A stretch of DNA of 64,000 nt, from positions 4,064,501-4,128,500 of the forward strand of contig NZ_CP136422.1 in assembly GCF_034355335.1 (NCBI RefSeq), in the 5' to 3' direction. The DNA is from Blautia coccoides. Lineage in GTDB: Bacteria; Bacillota; Clostridia; Lachnospirales; Lachnospiraceae. The notes beneath the pieces were generated by a model, which saw only the letters and a list, made by a program, of their open reading frames with translations, made no database searches and was not told the DNA's origin. Every line of letters starts with the position of its first letter. Positions within the stretch are counted from its first letter, which is position 1. The translations under genes and the position numbers were made by a program. Positions 37,255 through 46,064 of this stretch are shown piece by piece.

Positions 37255-39113
37255 CCTTCGTATGCCTCCTTGATCTTCTTGTATATAGACAGAGCATCGA
37301 TGCCCACTTCTTTTTTCAGTACCTCCGGATTGCCGTGGGAGATAAACACATCCGGAACAGCCACGATCTCCACTTTCACTCCGGGATGATTCTCATGCAT
37401 ATAGGAGAGCACAGCGCTGCCGAAACCTCCTGATCTTACGTTTTCCTCCATGGTCACGATCACTTTGTGTTCCTCTGCCAGGCTGTCCAACATCCCGGTA
37501 TCAAGAGGCTTCACAAATCTGGCATTTACCAGGGTGGGTGTCTTCCCATCCTCTTTCAGCATTCTGTATACTTCCTCTGCTGTCCTGACCATACTGCCAA
37601 GGGGAAGCAGGGCAATGTCCCGGCCCTGAAAGATCATCTCACTTTTACCGTACACCATGGGTTCCCTGTACTCCTCCAGACCGTCGTAGGCTGTTCCCCG
37701 GGGATAACGGACTGCAATGGGACCATTGTGGCGCACTGCGAATTTCATCATATCGGAAAGCTCCCATTTATTTTTCGGAGCCATCACTGTCATATTGGGG
37801 ATCATAGAGAGATAGGATAAGTCAAAACATCCCTGATGCGTCTCCCCGTCACTTCCCACAATGCCTGCCCGGTCCACAGCAAATACCACGTGCAGATTCT
37901 GGAGACATACGTCTTCGATGACCTGGTCCATTGCTCTTTGAAGAAAAGAGGAATAGACCGCTACCACAGGGATCATTCCCCCAAGAGCAAGGCCTGCCGC
38001 AAACGTCACAGCGTGTTCCTCTGCAATCCCCACATCAAAAAAGCGCTCCGGGAACATATTGCGGAAGCGTTTCAGCCCTGTGCCGTCCGGCATGGCCGCT
38101 GTGACAGCTACCACACGCTCCTCCCTGTCGCCGAATTTTCTCATGACCGTAGAAAATATATCTGTGTAATTGGCCTTCCCGCTGTTTGCCAGGGGAATAC
38201 CGTGTTCCAGATCAAAGGCCGCTGTGCCGTGGAACCTGGCCGGATGGCGCATGGCAGGTTCATACCCTCTGCCTTTCTCTGTCAGAACGTGGACCAGTAC
38301 AGGACCTTCCACTTTCCTGGCCTCATTGAACACCTGGATCATACGGCCGCAGTCATGGCCGCTGATGGGTCCCAGGTATTTGATTCCCATATCCTCAAAG
38401 AACATGCCAGGAATGATGAGCTGTTTGATACTGTCCTTTGTCTTGTGTATCCTCTGTACCATGGCAGGCCCGATCCCCGGCACCTTGTTCAGAGTACGTT
38501 TCACCTCCGTCTTCAGTCCTGTGTAGTAATCTGCAGTGCGCAGGTTGCTCAGGTACTGGGAGATGCCGCCCACATTCTCAGAAATGGACATTTCATTATC
38601 ATTGAGGACAATAATAAAATTCTTTTTTAACTGTGCCGCGTTGTTGAGGGCTTCATAAGCCAGACCCCCTGTCAGGGCGCCGTCCCCGATCACAGACACC
38701 ACCCGGTAATCCTCATGTTTTAAATCCCGGGCACTGACATAGCCCACCCCTGCTGAAATGGATGTGGAACTGTGTCCTGTATCGTAAGCGTCACATGAGC
38801 TTTCCGACCGCTTGGGAAAACCGCTGAGTCCGCCAAATTTTCTAAGTTCATCAAAGCCTTCCTTCCGCCCGGTCAGGATCTTATGGGTATAGGACTGGTG
38901 TCCCACATCCCAGATGATCTTGTCCTTCGGCAGATCAAAGACATAGTGCAGAGCCATTGTCAGCTCCACAGCCCCCAGATTGGAAGCCAGATGTCCTCCT
39001 GTTCTGCTTAAATGTTCCAGCAGAAATTCCCTGATCTCCTGTGCAAGCTGCGGGAAATTCTCAGGTGGAATCTTCTTGATATCGTTTTCTTTTTTTATCT
39101 GCTCTAACAGCAT
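37251..39113 (-). CDS. dxs: 1-deoxy-D-xylulose-5-phosphate synthase
   Basis: 620-residue thiamine-diphosphate enzyme, first step of the methylerythritol phosphate pathway. Thiamine-diphosphate/Mg motif IGDGALTGGLAYEALNNA...NDNEMSI, the catalytic EEHAVTFAAGLA and the C-terminal transketolase domain are present. It starts about 14 bp after ispA, so isoprenoid precursor and prenyl-chain synthesis are coexpressed. Confidence 0.97.
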   Translation of the reverse strand: MLLEQIKKENDIKKIPPENFPQLAQEIREFLLEHLSRTGGHLASNLGAVELTMALHYVFDLPKDKIIWDVGHQSYTHKILTGRKEGFDELRKFGGLSGFPKRSESSCDAYDTGHSSTSISAGVGYVSARDLKHEDYRVVSVIGDGALTGGLAYEALNNAAQLKKNFIIVLNDNEMSISENVGGISQYLSNLRTADYYTGLKTEVKRTLNKVPGIGPAMVQRIHKTKDSIKQLIIPGMFFEDMGIKYLGPISGHDCGRMIQVFNEARKVEGPVLVHVLTEKGRGYEPAMRHPARFHGTAAFDLEHGIPLANSGKANYTDIFSTVMRKFGDREERVVAVTAAMPDGTGLKRFRNMFPERFFDVGIAEEHAVTFAAGLALGGMIPVVAVYSSFLQRAMDQVIEDVCLQNLHVVFAVDRAGIVGSDGETHQGCFDLSYLSMIPNMTVMAPKNKWELSDMMKFAVRHNGPIAVRYPRGTAYDGLEEYREPMVYGKSEMIFQGRDIALLPLGSMVRTAEEVYRMLKEDGKTPTLVNARFVKPLDTGMLDSLAEEHKVIVTMEENVRSGGFGSAVLSYMHENHPGVKVEIVAVPDVFISHGNPEVLKKEVGIDALSIYKKIKEAYEG

Positions 39114-39127
39114 TTCTTACTGCACCT

Positions 39128-40030
39128 CTATTTTCTGCGGGTGCAAAGTGAGATCAGCAATTCTGTGAGAAACTCTTTTTCTCCGGGAAGCTCCTGCAAA
39201 AGCCCAATGGCTTCATCTGTCAGAATCCTGACCTTCTCTCCCGCTTTTTCAATTCCTTCCAGGGTCACATATGTGGTTTTATGGTTTTTCTCGTCGCTGC
39301 CCACGGCTTTTCCAAGCTCCTTGGTGCTGCCTGTCACATCCAGGATATCGTCCTGGATCTGGAAAGCAATACCGATACGGCTTGCCGCCTGTTCAATTTT
39401 TCCTGTCTCCTCTTTCGATGCCCCTGCCAGCACAGCGCCAATCATCATGGCGCATTCGATGAGGGCCGATGTCTTATTCTCATAAATATAGTCGAGCATT
39501 TCCCTGGAGAGGGGTTTTCCGTCGTTTTCCACGTCCACGCCCTGGCCTCCCAGCATTCCGTGAATGCCGGTTTTCCTGCCCAGGATCTTAAGGGCCTTGG
39601 CAATCCTCATCTGCATGGACTCTTCCCATGCACAATCCATATCAAAAGCGGTAAACGCTGTCTCATAGGCATAATTCAGCAGGGCATCCCCTGCCAGTAT
39701 GGCCGCCGATTCCCCGTAGACCACATGTGTTGTCTTCCTTCCCCTGCGGTACTGGTCATTGTCAAGAGCCGGAAGGTCATCGTGGATCAGGGAGTGTGTA
39801 TGCACCATCTCCATGGCTGCCATAAACGGCTCCACCAGTTCTTTACTGCCTCCCAGCATACGGTACGTCTCATACATAAAAACGGGGCGCAGACGCTTTC
39901 CCCCTGCCAGCATACTGTAGTTCACAGCCTCTGCCATATTTTTTGAAAATCCTGACTCCTGGGGCAGATATTTTCTGATGACCTTTTCCGCCAAATCTGT
40001 TCTCTTCTGTAACTCTTCTTTAAAATTCAC
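39128..40030 (-). CDS. ispA: Farnesyl/geranyl diphosphate synthase
   Basis: 300-residue trans-prenyltransferase with first aspartate-rich motif HDDLPALDND and second QIQDDILDVTG; the DDX4D spacing is that of bacterial farnesyl diphosphate synthases. It begins with GTG at 40030 inside the last codons of xseB (11-bp overlap). Confidence 0.95.
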   Translation of the reverse strand: MNFKEELQKRTDLAEKVIRKYLPQESGFSKNMAEAVNYSMLAGGKRLRPVFMYETYRMLGGSKELVEPFMAAMEMVHTHSLIHDDLPALDNDQYRRGRKTTHVVYGESAAILAGDALLNYAYETAFTAFDMDCAWEESMQMRIAKALKILGRKTGIHGMLGGQGVDVENDGKPLSREMLDYIYENKTSALIECAMMIGAVLAGASKEETGKIEQAASRIGIAFQIQDDILDVTGSTKELGKAVGSDEKNHKTTYVTLEGIEKAGEKVRILTDEAIGLLQELPGEKEFLTELLISLCTRRK

Positions 40031-40241
40031 TTAACTCACCATTCTCATTCATCTTGAGCATCTTTTTTTCCACAGTATCGATTTTATTGCTGCACTGCTT
40101 CAAAAGCTCCATGCCCTGCTGGTACATGGTAAAGGAGTCTTCCAGGGAAATCTCCCTGCTCTCCAGTTTCTCCACAATGCTATCCAGTTCTTTTAGGGAT
40201 TCTTCTATGGTCTTTTCTTCTGCTTCTTTTTTTGCCGCCAA
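40020..40241 (-). CDS. xseB: Exodeoxyribonuclease VII small subunit
   Basis: 73-residue coiled-coil subunit (SLKELDSIVEKLESREISLEDSFTMYQQGMELLK). The start is TTG at 40241, with AGGAGG 8 nt upstream. Cotranscribed with xseA, 3 bp after it. Confidence 0.94.
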   Translation of the reverse strand: MAAKKEAEEKTIEESLKELDSIVEKLESREISLEDSFTMYQQGMELLKQCSNKIDTVEKKMLKMNENGELSEF

Positions 40242-40244
40242 ATA

Positions 40245-41477
40245 TCACACCTCCTCAAAACCGGTTTGTCTGCCTCTGCCTAAAGCCTGCGTATAGGAAA
40301 CATCCGCGGCGATACAGCCGTCGCTTACCTGGATATACAGAGTATCGTCGGCCTTTACCTGCTCTATGCTGGTCACTGCGTGGTGTTCTGTATTCTCCAC
40401 ATAGGAAAATCCCTGATTCAGCTTTTCAAGAGGTGACAGTCCTTTCATCCTCTCAATGTAGATGTCCAGGCTTCTTCTCGCCATATAAATCTGATTCTTC
40501 ATGGCTGCCTCCATCTTGTCCTCCAAATCCATCAGATACCGGCGTTTTTCCCGTATCTGATTCTCCGGACTTAAGAACCGGAGCTTATTCTGATACAGAC
40601 GAAGATGCTGGCCAAGAAGCAGAACTCTGTTCTCCACACTCCTTGAAAGCTTTGCCCTGTAGTCTTCAAATGTCTTAAAAAGCATACGCACATCGCCCAC
40701 TGCCAGCTCTGCCGCCGCAGATGGCGTAGGTGCCCGCAGATCCGCCACAAGATCTGCGATGGTGGTGTCCGTCTCATGTCCCACGGCTGAGATCACTGGC
40801 GTCTTACAGTTGAAAATGGCCCTCGCCACTTCCTCCTCGTTAAAGGCCCACAAGTCCTCAATGGAGCCTCCGCCTCTTCCCACGATCATCACATCCACCC
40901 CGTAGTCATCCAGCATTTGGATTCCCTTTACAATGCTCTCCTTTGCGCCTTCCCCCTGTACAAGGGCAGGGTAGAGGATGATCTGCACGTATGGATTTCT
41001 TCTGCCGGCCACATTCCTGATATCCTGCACAGCTGCTCCTGTGGGCGCTGTGACCACCCCCAGAGTTCGGATGTGCTTTGGTATGGGCTGCTTATAATCC
41101 TGGACAAACATGCCCATCTCTTCCAGTTCACGCTTCAGAGCCAGGTAGCGCTCGTATAAAAGTCCTGCCCCTTCCAGGGTGATCTCTTTTGCGTAGAGCT
41201 GATATTTTCCGTCTCTTTCGTATACATTCACACTGCCGCCCACGATCACCTTGTCCCCGTTTTTCATCTGAAACGCCAGGCCTTTTCTGGACCCTGCAAA
41301 CATCACGCAGGCCATGGCTCCTGTCTCATCCTTCAGGGAAAAGTATATATGACCGGAGGTGTGGTATTTACAATTGGATACTTCCCCTTTTATATAGATC
41401 TTATTTAAAAGGAAATCCTGTGTGAACATATTTTTAATGTAGGTGTTCACCTGTCCTACAGAGTAGACACTGTTCAT
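40245..41477 (-). CDS. xseA: Exodeoxyribonuclease VII large subunit
   Basis: 410-residue catalytic subunit: N-terminal OB-fold ([13 protein letters not shown]...[23 protein letters not shown]), catalytic part with [14 protein letters not shown] and [16 protein letters not shown], then coiled coil. ATGA overlap with nusB. Confidence 0.96.
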   Translation of the reverse strand: MNSVYSVGQVNTYIKNMFTQDFLLNKIYIKGEVSNCKYHTSGHIYFSLKDETGAMACVMFAGSRKGLAFQMKNGDKVIVGGSVNVYERDGKYQLYAKEITLEGAGLLYERYLALKRELEEMGMFVQDYKQPIPKHIRTLGVVTAPTGAAVQDIRNVAGRRNPYVQIILYPALVQGEGAKESIVKGIQMLDDYGVDVMIVGRGGGSIEDLWAFNEEEVARAIFNCKTPVISAVGHETDTTIADLVADLRAPTPSAAAELAVGDVRMLFKTFEDYRAKLSRSVENRVLLLGQHLRLYQNKLRFLSPENQIREKRRYLMDLEDKMEAAMKNQIYMARRSLDIYIERMKGLSPLEKLNQGFSYVENTEHHAVTSIEQVKADDTLYIQVSDGCIAADVSYTQALGRGRQTGFEEV

Positions 41478-41881
41478 GACAGCTCCTTGGCGATCTTTCC
41501 TAAAATACCATTGACAAATGAAGAGGAATCATCACCGCCGAATTTTTTGGCCAGCTCCACCGCCTCATTGATCGCCACCTTTACAGGCACGTCCTCATCA
41601 TATTTCATCTCATAAACAGCAAGTCGCAGAATATTTACATCTACCTTACTCATACGGCTCACTTTCCATCCGGAGGATGACTGATTCAAAATACCGTCAA
41701 TCTCGGCAAGACGCTCCAGAATCTTTTCGTATTTGTTCTGCATATAGGCCTCATTCATGGGGGCCAGTTCCTCCAGTGATTCAAAATACATCCGAATCTG
41801 CTCAGGCATCTCCTCCGACTGATTAAATTCTCTCAAAAACAGGAGCTTGAAAATATGCTCCCTCATTTCTCTTCTACCCAT
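41474..41881 (-). CDS. nusB: Transcription antitermination factor NusB
   Basis: 135-residue NusB ([17 protein letters not shown] at the start; [29 protein letters not shown] at the end). ATG 41881 is chosen because GGAGG lies 6 nt upstream; the in-frame ATG at 41941 would include a duplicated [11 protein letters not shown] segment produced by an 18-bp direct repeat and has no ribosome binding site. Confidence 0.93.
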   Translation of the reverse strand: MGRREMREHIFKLLFLREFNQSEEMPEQIRMYFESLEELAPMNEAYMQNKYEKILERLAEIDGILNQSSSGWKVSRMSKVDVNILRLAVYEMKYDEDVPVKVAINEAVELAKKFGGDDSSSFVNGILGKIAKELS

Positions 41882-41981
41882 GGTAATCCTCCGTTTGTGT
41901 TTGTAATTGATGCAATCCTCGTAATTGATGCAGTTCCTCATAACTGTAAAGGTATGAAACAGTTACGGGGCCTCTATAAAG

Positions 41982-42013
41982 AAAAGGTGCCCTTTTTGTA
42001 AAAGACACCTTTT
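41982..42013 (-). terminator. Terminator-like hairpin between asp23 and nusB
   Basis: AAAAGGTG / CACCTTTT stem with a 16-nt loop and T-rich tail (TTTTCTTTA) on the minus strand. Confidence 0.6.
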
Positions 42014-42071
42014 CATTTTTCTTTTCTAAAATGCTGTGCTTCACTTGTCAGGGTACTTAACGGCTTTCACC

Positions 42072-42452
42072 TTATTTGGTCTTTTCCATCTCCACACTGG
42101 CAATCCGCACATTTACATCGGAAACGTTCAGACCTGTCATATTTTCAATTGCAGACTTTACACGCTCCTGCACTTTTTTGCTGGTTTCCAGGATATTGAA
42201 ACCATACTCAATATTCAGAGCCAAATCTACACATACAACATCCTCAAGCACGTCCACTTTGACGCCCTTGGAAAGATTCTTCATGCCCAGTTTGCCTACC
42301 AGTTCATTGGTGATATTCCCTGCCATGGAGCCGACACCGTCAACCTCTGTAGCAGCCAGTCCCGCAATGATGGCGACTACTTCGTCAGCAATCTGCACTT
42401 CACCCAGGGAACCGTTATCATGTATCTTATACGTATTTCTGTCTTCCGCCAT
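42072..42452 (-). CDS. Asp23/YloU family envelope stress response protein
   Basis: 126-residue Asp23-domain protein (GEVQIADEVVAIIAGLAATEVDGV; VNVRIASVEM). Such proteins associate with the inner face of the membrane and are found beside nusB in many Firmicutes. A TATAAT at 42494-42489 and a good AGGAGG precede it, so it has its own promoter. Confidence 0.92.
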   Translation of the reverse strand: MAEDRNTYKIHDNGSLGEVQIADEVVAIIAGLAATEVDGVGSMAGNITNELVGKLGMKNLSKGVKVDVLEDVVCVDLALNIEYGFNILETSKKVQERVKSAIENMTGLNVSDVNVRIASVEMEKTK

Positions 42453-42885
42453 AGTTTCAACCTCCTATAGGAAAATCTCCTGGTTGTTATTATACCAAAT
42501 TCCTGCGGAAATTAAAAGAGATTTTTTTTTGGTGAGGGCGGACGGAGGGTGGATGAAGGCGGACGGAAGAGGATGGAAATTACTTTTGGCAAGCTGTGCG
42601 TCACAGTTTGTGGGATATTTGGCTGTTCACAACTGTCTGGCTTTCTTGTTCTTTCATCACCTTTCGGCAAGGAAAACCAGGGATGGCGGGGAAGGCTGGT
42701 GTCCTCTTATGGCAGACATTGCGTCAGTGAGCCTGAAAATCCATCACTTACGGAGACTTGGCGCGAAGTCTTTACTGAGCGTCTTAGTCGAAGTTAGTGA
42801 TTAGTTGAAGGGGAACGAAGCTGGCTGCCATAAGAGGACACCAGCCTCCCCCGCCATCCCGTCCCTCCTGCCAAAATATTACCGC
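42453..42885. other. Gene-free region holding the asp23 promoter and a long inverted repeat
   Basis: 433 bp. The left 80 bp include the asp23 promoter and two copies of GGCGGACGGA (about 42538 and 42560). Then come small hairpins (CTGTG-CGT-CACAG; AGTTTGTG/CACAACT) and the 36-bp-armed inverted repeat. Short open frames across it look like by-products of the repeat. Confidence 0.7.
42680..42860. repeat. Long inverted repeat (36-bp arms, 109-nt loop)
   Basis: Arm 42680-42715 and arm 42825-42860 are reverse complements at 35 of 36 positions. Inside the loop are nested inverted repeats: ATCACT/AGTGAT (42743-42748, 42796-42801) and AGACTT/AAGTCT around GGCGCG (42754-42771). The whole could fold into a cruciform or a very stable RNA hairpin. 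It lies 26 bp beyond the stop of the enoate reductase gene. No transposase is encoded. A non-autonomous mobile element is the best guess. Confidence 0.8.
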
Positions 42886-45168
42886 TTAAATTCCCCTTGC
42901 CAAACGGTATGCAGCGCGGGATGCTTCAAGTACTCTTCCGCCAGAGAAGCTGTCACCGATGTTGTAGAGTTCTTTGGCTGCATGTAGTCTTAGGCCTTCC
43001 AGGTATAGGCTTTCATCCGGTCTTCCGCCCATGGCGAATATTACCAGATCGGCGGGAAGTTCCTGGTTTTCTGTCTCGGGTCCGATCTTTTTGGCCAGGG
43101 GGTTGGCTATGTTCTCAGGCAGTTGGGGCTGCCAGGTGTTGTAGGGGTCCGGTACGCCTTTTGAAATGTTTTTTTCGATCTGGACACTGCCTTTTGTAAA
43201 GCCTGTCACTTTTGCGCAGTTTAGAAGCTGTACACCGGCTTTTTCCATGTAGTGGATCAAATGGTATCGGTTGGCTGTGCAGGCGCCGCTCATAATGTAG
43301 GGCAACATCTCCACCACTGTCACGTCGCATCCTTTTTCGTATTTGAGCCAGTATGCTGTCTCGCATCCTACAACGCCGCCGCCGATGACTACGGTTTTCT
43401 TTGCTTTTCCCAGTTTCTCCGGCTCGCAGAGAAGGTCTGTGGCCTGTACCCAGTCTGCCTGGTCCACACCTGGGATTTTGGGTACTACACTGGTGGTTCC
43501 GATATTATAGACAATGGCATCAAAGTTTTGCTCTTTCAGCCATTGGGTGTCTGCCTCTACACCGGTGCACACGGTAAGACCGCCTTTTTCCTCTGCCAGA
43601 TGTACCTCTCTTATGAGGTACTCCAGATAATTCTTAAAATCAAATTTGATCTTTGGTCTGCTGCCGGGTACCACCTTGCCGCCGAGTATTTTTTCCCGCT
43701 CAATCAGTGTCACCTGATGTCCCCGGGCAGAAGCGGTCAGGGCAAACTGCATGCCTGAGGGACCAGCTCCCACAACTGCGATCTTCTTTGTGTTCTCCGC
43801 TCTCGGCAGTGTCTCGGGGATCACATCCTCAAACCCGGTTCTGGGGTTCACTGCGCATTGAGGATGGCCGCCCTCCACAAACTCGTTGATACAGCCCTCC
43901 TGGCATCCGATGCAGGGACGGATTCTCTCCACCTCTCCGGCATATGCCTTTCTGCACCAGTCCGGGTCAGCCAGAAGGGGCCGGCCCAGCATGACAAGAT
44001 CACACATACCGTCTCTTATGGCCTTCTCCGCCAAATCCGGATATCCCAGTTTGCCCACCGCCACAACAGGCACTTCCAGACCGGCATTGGTCTTTACTTC
44101 CCTGGTCTTGAAATATTTCTTTGCGATCCTGGAAATATCCAGGAAGCAGCCTGCCGGCATACCTGCCGGGGGATGAGGCAGCCACCAGTTATCATAGCAG
44201 CCCAGATCCACATCAAACATATCTACGCCTGCTTTTACCAGGTTTTCCATATAGCGCAGGGTGTCATAGATGGTTCTGCCGTTTGTAAATTTCTTCAGGG
44301 ATCTCACACTCTCCATCCGCTCTTTGTAGGTCTCATTGAGAGCCAGGGACAGATCGATCCTGTACATGATGGGATAGCTGTCCCCCACCCGCTTTCTGAT
44401 CTCCCGTACCAAGTCCAGGCCAAAGTTTTGCCAGTAGGCGTATCTTCCCGCTTTTCTTCTGTTGAAGGCCGGGTTCGTGAGCTGGTCCAGCAGATATCCC
44501 TCATGCCCGTGCAGATAGACACCATCAAGGCCTGCCGTCTTTGCGTCGGATGCCGCCTGTCCACCATTTTTTATGATCTTGTGAAGGGCCAGATCCGTAA
44601 GCGGCAGACAGGGAAGCTCCGGGATGTAAAAGTTGGGATTCAGGGATGCCGAACAGGGGAGCTTCATCTCATTGATGACACACTGAGGCGGTCCCACTCT
44701 TCCGAGTCCCGGGGTGAGCTGGATGAAAATGCGGCTTCCGTACGCATGGACACCCTGTGCCAGATCCCTCCATCCCGAAAAAACAGTCCGGCTTCTGTCG
44801 ATCCTCGGGAAAAAACTCAACTTCCCCGGCTCTGTCACTGTATTGTCAATACCGTGGCTGATGGGGATCAGTCCTGTTGTGAGAAGACCGGTGCCGCCTT
44901 TTGCCCTGGCAAAGAAATACTGGAGCATCTTGTCACTGGGCCGCCCGTTCTCCTCACACATGTTCAGGTTTCCCATAGGTGCCATGACCACCCTGTTTTT
45001 CAGTGTGATGCGGTTGACCCGAATAGGTGAAAAAATTGCGTCATAGGGGTAAAGCTCTTTACTCATGACAGCACAATGACCGGGACAGTTTTCTTTTTCC
45101 TCCTGCACCCAGCTCCCGTAGCTGTCTACCAGCTTCTGAACGATCTTATCTGTTTTCAAACGTGTCAC
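42886..45168 (-). CDS. FMN/[4Fe-4S]/FAD enoate or 2,4-dienoyl-CoA reductase family enzyme
   Basis: 760-residue Old Yellow Enzyme-type reductase. Residues about 43-410: FMN TIM barrel (FSPIRVNRITLKNRVVMAPM). Residues 419-438: Fe-S motif C419-X2-C422-X3-C426-X11-C438. From 464: FAD site VVGAGPSG, then the NAD(P)H site VVIGGGVVGCETAYWL. Relatives include enoate reductase FldZ, FadH and the bile-acid enzymes BaiCD/BaiH, which reduce C=C bonds next to a carbonyl. About 40 extra N-terminal residues carry a CPGHC motif. It is the last gene of the seven-gene operon (ATGA overlap with the gene before), so its substrate is probably an unsaturated product of the dehydratase-like proteins. Confidence 0.88.
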   Translation of the reverse strand: MTRLKTDKIVQKLVDSYGSWVQEEKENCPGHCAVMSKELYPYDAIFSPIRVNRITLKNRVVMAPMGNLNMCEENGRPSDKMLQYFFARAKGGTGLLTTGLIPISHGIDNTVTEPGKLSFFPRIDRSRTVFSGWRDLAQGVHAYGSRIFIQLTPGLGRVGPPQCVINEMKLPCSASLNPNFYIPELPCLPLTDLALHKIIKNGGQAASDAKTAGLDGVYLHGHEGYLLDQLTNPAFNRRKAGRYAYWQNFGLDLVREIRKRVGDSYPIMYRIDLSLALNETYKERMESVRSLKKFTNGRTIYDTLRYMENLVKAGVDMFDVDLGCYDNWWLPHPPAGMPAGCFLDISRIAKKYFKTREVKTNAGLEVPVVAVGKLGYPDLAEKAIRDGMCDLVMLGRPLLADPDWCRKAYAGEVERIRPCIGCQEGCINEFVEGGHPQCAVNPRTGFEDVIPETLPRAENTKKIAVVGAGPSGMQFALTASARGHQVTLIEREKILGGKVVPGSRPKIKFDFKNYLEYLIREVHLAEEKGGLTVCTGVEADTQWLKEQNFDAIVYNIGTTSVVPKIPGVDQADWVQATDLLCEPEKLGKAKKTVVIGGGVVGCETAYWLKYEKGCDVTVVEMLPYIMSGACTANRYHLIHYMEKAGVQLLNCAKVTGFTKGSVQIEKNISKGVPDPYNTWQPQLPENIANPLAKKIGPETENQELPADLVIFAMGGRPDESLYLEGLRLHAAKELYNIGDSFSGGRVLEASRAAYRLARGI

Positions 45169-45878
45169 CTCTTTCTGTTCTGAAAATGCATCTTCCGAAG
45201 TCCTTCCACCTCATCACAGATTTCCTTTAATCCACAGGTGCTGCACTCCTTGTCTGCCTTTTCCATGATTTTATTCAGTGCCTTTGTTATCATTTTATTT
45301 TTCTCTGCCAGCCGGCCAAGCCCTTTGAAATCTGCAGTCTCCCCGGTTATGAAAAGAACCTGCACAGCTCTCACTTTAGGATATTCCAAATATTTCCTGA
45401 TAAACAGATTTCCTATCTGCGCAAAGGACAGTCCATCCTTCACAGCCTTTTTTCCTACCCGCACCTGCTCCCGCGCTTCCATGGAGGAAGCCCTCACCAT
45501 AAATCCTTCCGGGAAGACGCTGTATTTTATCAGGTCTATATCCTTGCAGATGTGATATGCCCTGTCGTCTTCCCCAATGTCTTCTGTCTCTGCAAATGTG
45601 ATCCTGGCATAGGAGAGAGGGCCTTTGATCTGCCCCAGATCCGGCCCGTAAAGCAGAGTGGCATTCTCCCCCACGATACCCGGAGCTGAGGAGACGCAGG
45701 TGTACGCCGCACTTTTTCTCTCTCTGCCTCCAAGCTCAAATGCCGTCTCTTTCAAAAGCAGCACCTGGCTGTCCTTCCGGGCTGGCGCGCAGTTTTGGGA
45801 GTCATAGGGAAAACAGACCGGCGGGATATTCTTAATCAGAGAACGGGTATCCCGTATGATCTGGTCCTGTATGTTCAT
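45165..45878 (-). CDS. Protein resembling the central domain of acetyl-CoA synthase (AcsB/CdhC-like), lacking the A-cluster domain
   Basis: 237 residues. From memory of AcsB, three stretches align with its middle domain: ELGGRERKSA with EMGGNRTPA, YGPDLGQIKG with IGPDIDQIPEG, and RVGKKAVKDGLSFAQIGNLF...YPKVRAVQVLFIT with RVSKDAVAKGFRFKNYGE...VDRVQVTIFT. In AcsB the A-cluster ligands follow directly; here only a C212-X2-C215-X5-C221 motif follows and the chain ends. It may be a corrinoid- or protein-docking module, or a small metal-binding protein. It sits between a 57-residue membrane protein (1-bp overlap) and the enoate reductase (4-bp overlap). Function unknown. Confidence 0.55.
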   Translation of the reverse strand: MNIQDQIIRDTRSLIKNIPPVCFPYDSQNCAPARKDSQVLLLKETAFELGGRERKSAAYTCVSSAPGIVGENATLLYGPDLGQIKGPLSYARITFAETEDIGEDDRAYHICKDIDLIKYSVFPEGFMVRASSMEAREQVRVGKKAVKDGLSFAQIGNLFIRKYLEYPKVRAVQVLFITGETADFKGLGRLAEKNKMITKALNKIMEKADKECSTCGLKEICDEVEGLRKMHFQNRKR

Positions 45879-46051
45879 TAAAGTTTTCTCTCCCTGTCCA
45901 TATCATCATAATGTTTTCCCAGCAGCTTGTAGACAAATCCAATAAGCTTCACATCCAGATTAAAGATATAAATGATGAATAACAAAACGGCTGCGATTCC
46001 GCTTACTGCCAGTATCTTTTTCAGGATGCATCCGTGCTTCTCTTTCTTCAT
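45878..46051 (-). CDS. 57-residue single-pass membrane protein of the dehydratase operon
   Basis: Start ATG 46051 has GGAGGG 6 nt upstream. A basic N-terminus (MKKEKHGCILKK) precedes one hydrophobic helix (ILAVSGIAAVLLFIIYIFN) and a short basic tail. It shares one base with the next gene (TAATG) and starts 13 bp after the activator gene, so it belongs to the operon. I do not recognise a family. It might tether the soluble complex to the membrane. Confidence 0.7.
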   Translation of the reverse strand: MKKEKHGCILKKILAVSGIAAVLLFIIYIFNLDVKLIGFVYKLLGKHYDDMDRERKL

Positions 46052-46064
46052 AGAGATCCCTCCT

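Noticed and set aside
42076..42804. A 242-codon plus-strand frame covering asp23 and part of the inverted repeat
   Set aside because: It begins antisense to asp23 and ends in the repeat; low-complexity Ser/Thr-rich product, no family resemblance.
43858..45030. A 390-codon open frame antisense to the enoate reductase gene
   Set aside because: It mirrors codon bias of the real gene on the other strand; the opposite-strand product has complete cofactor motifs.
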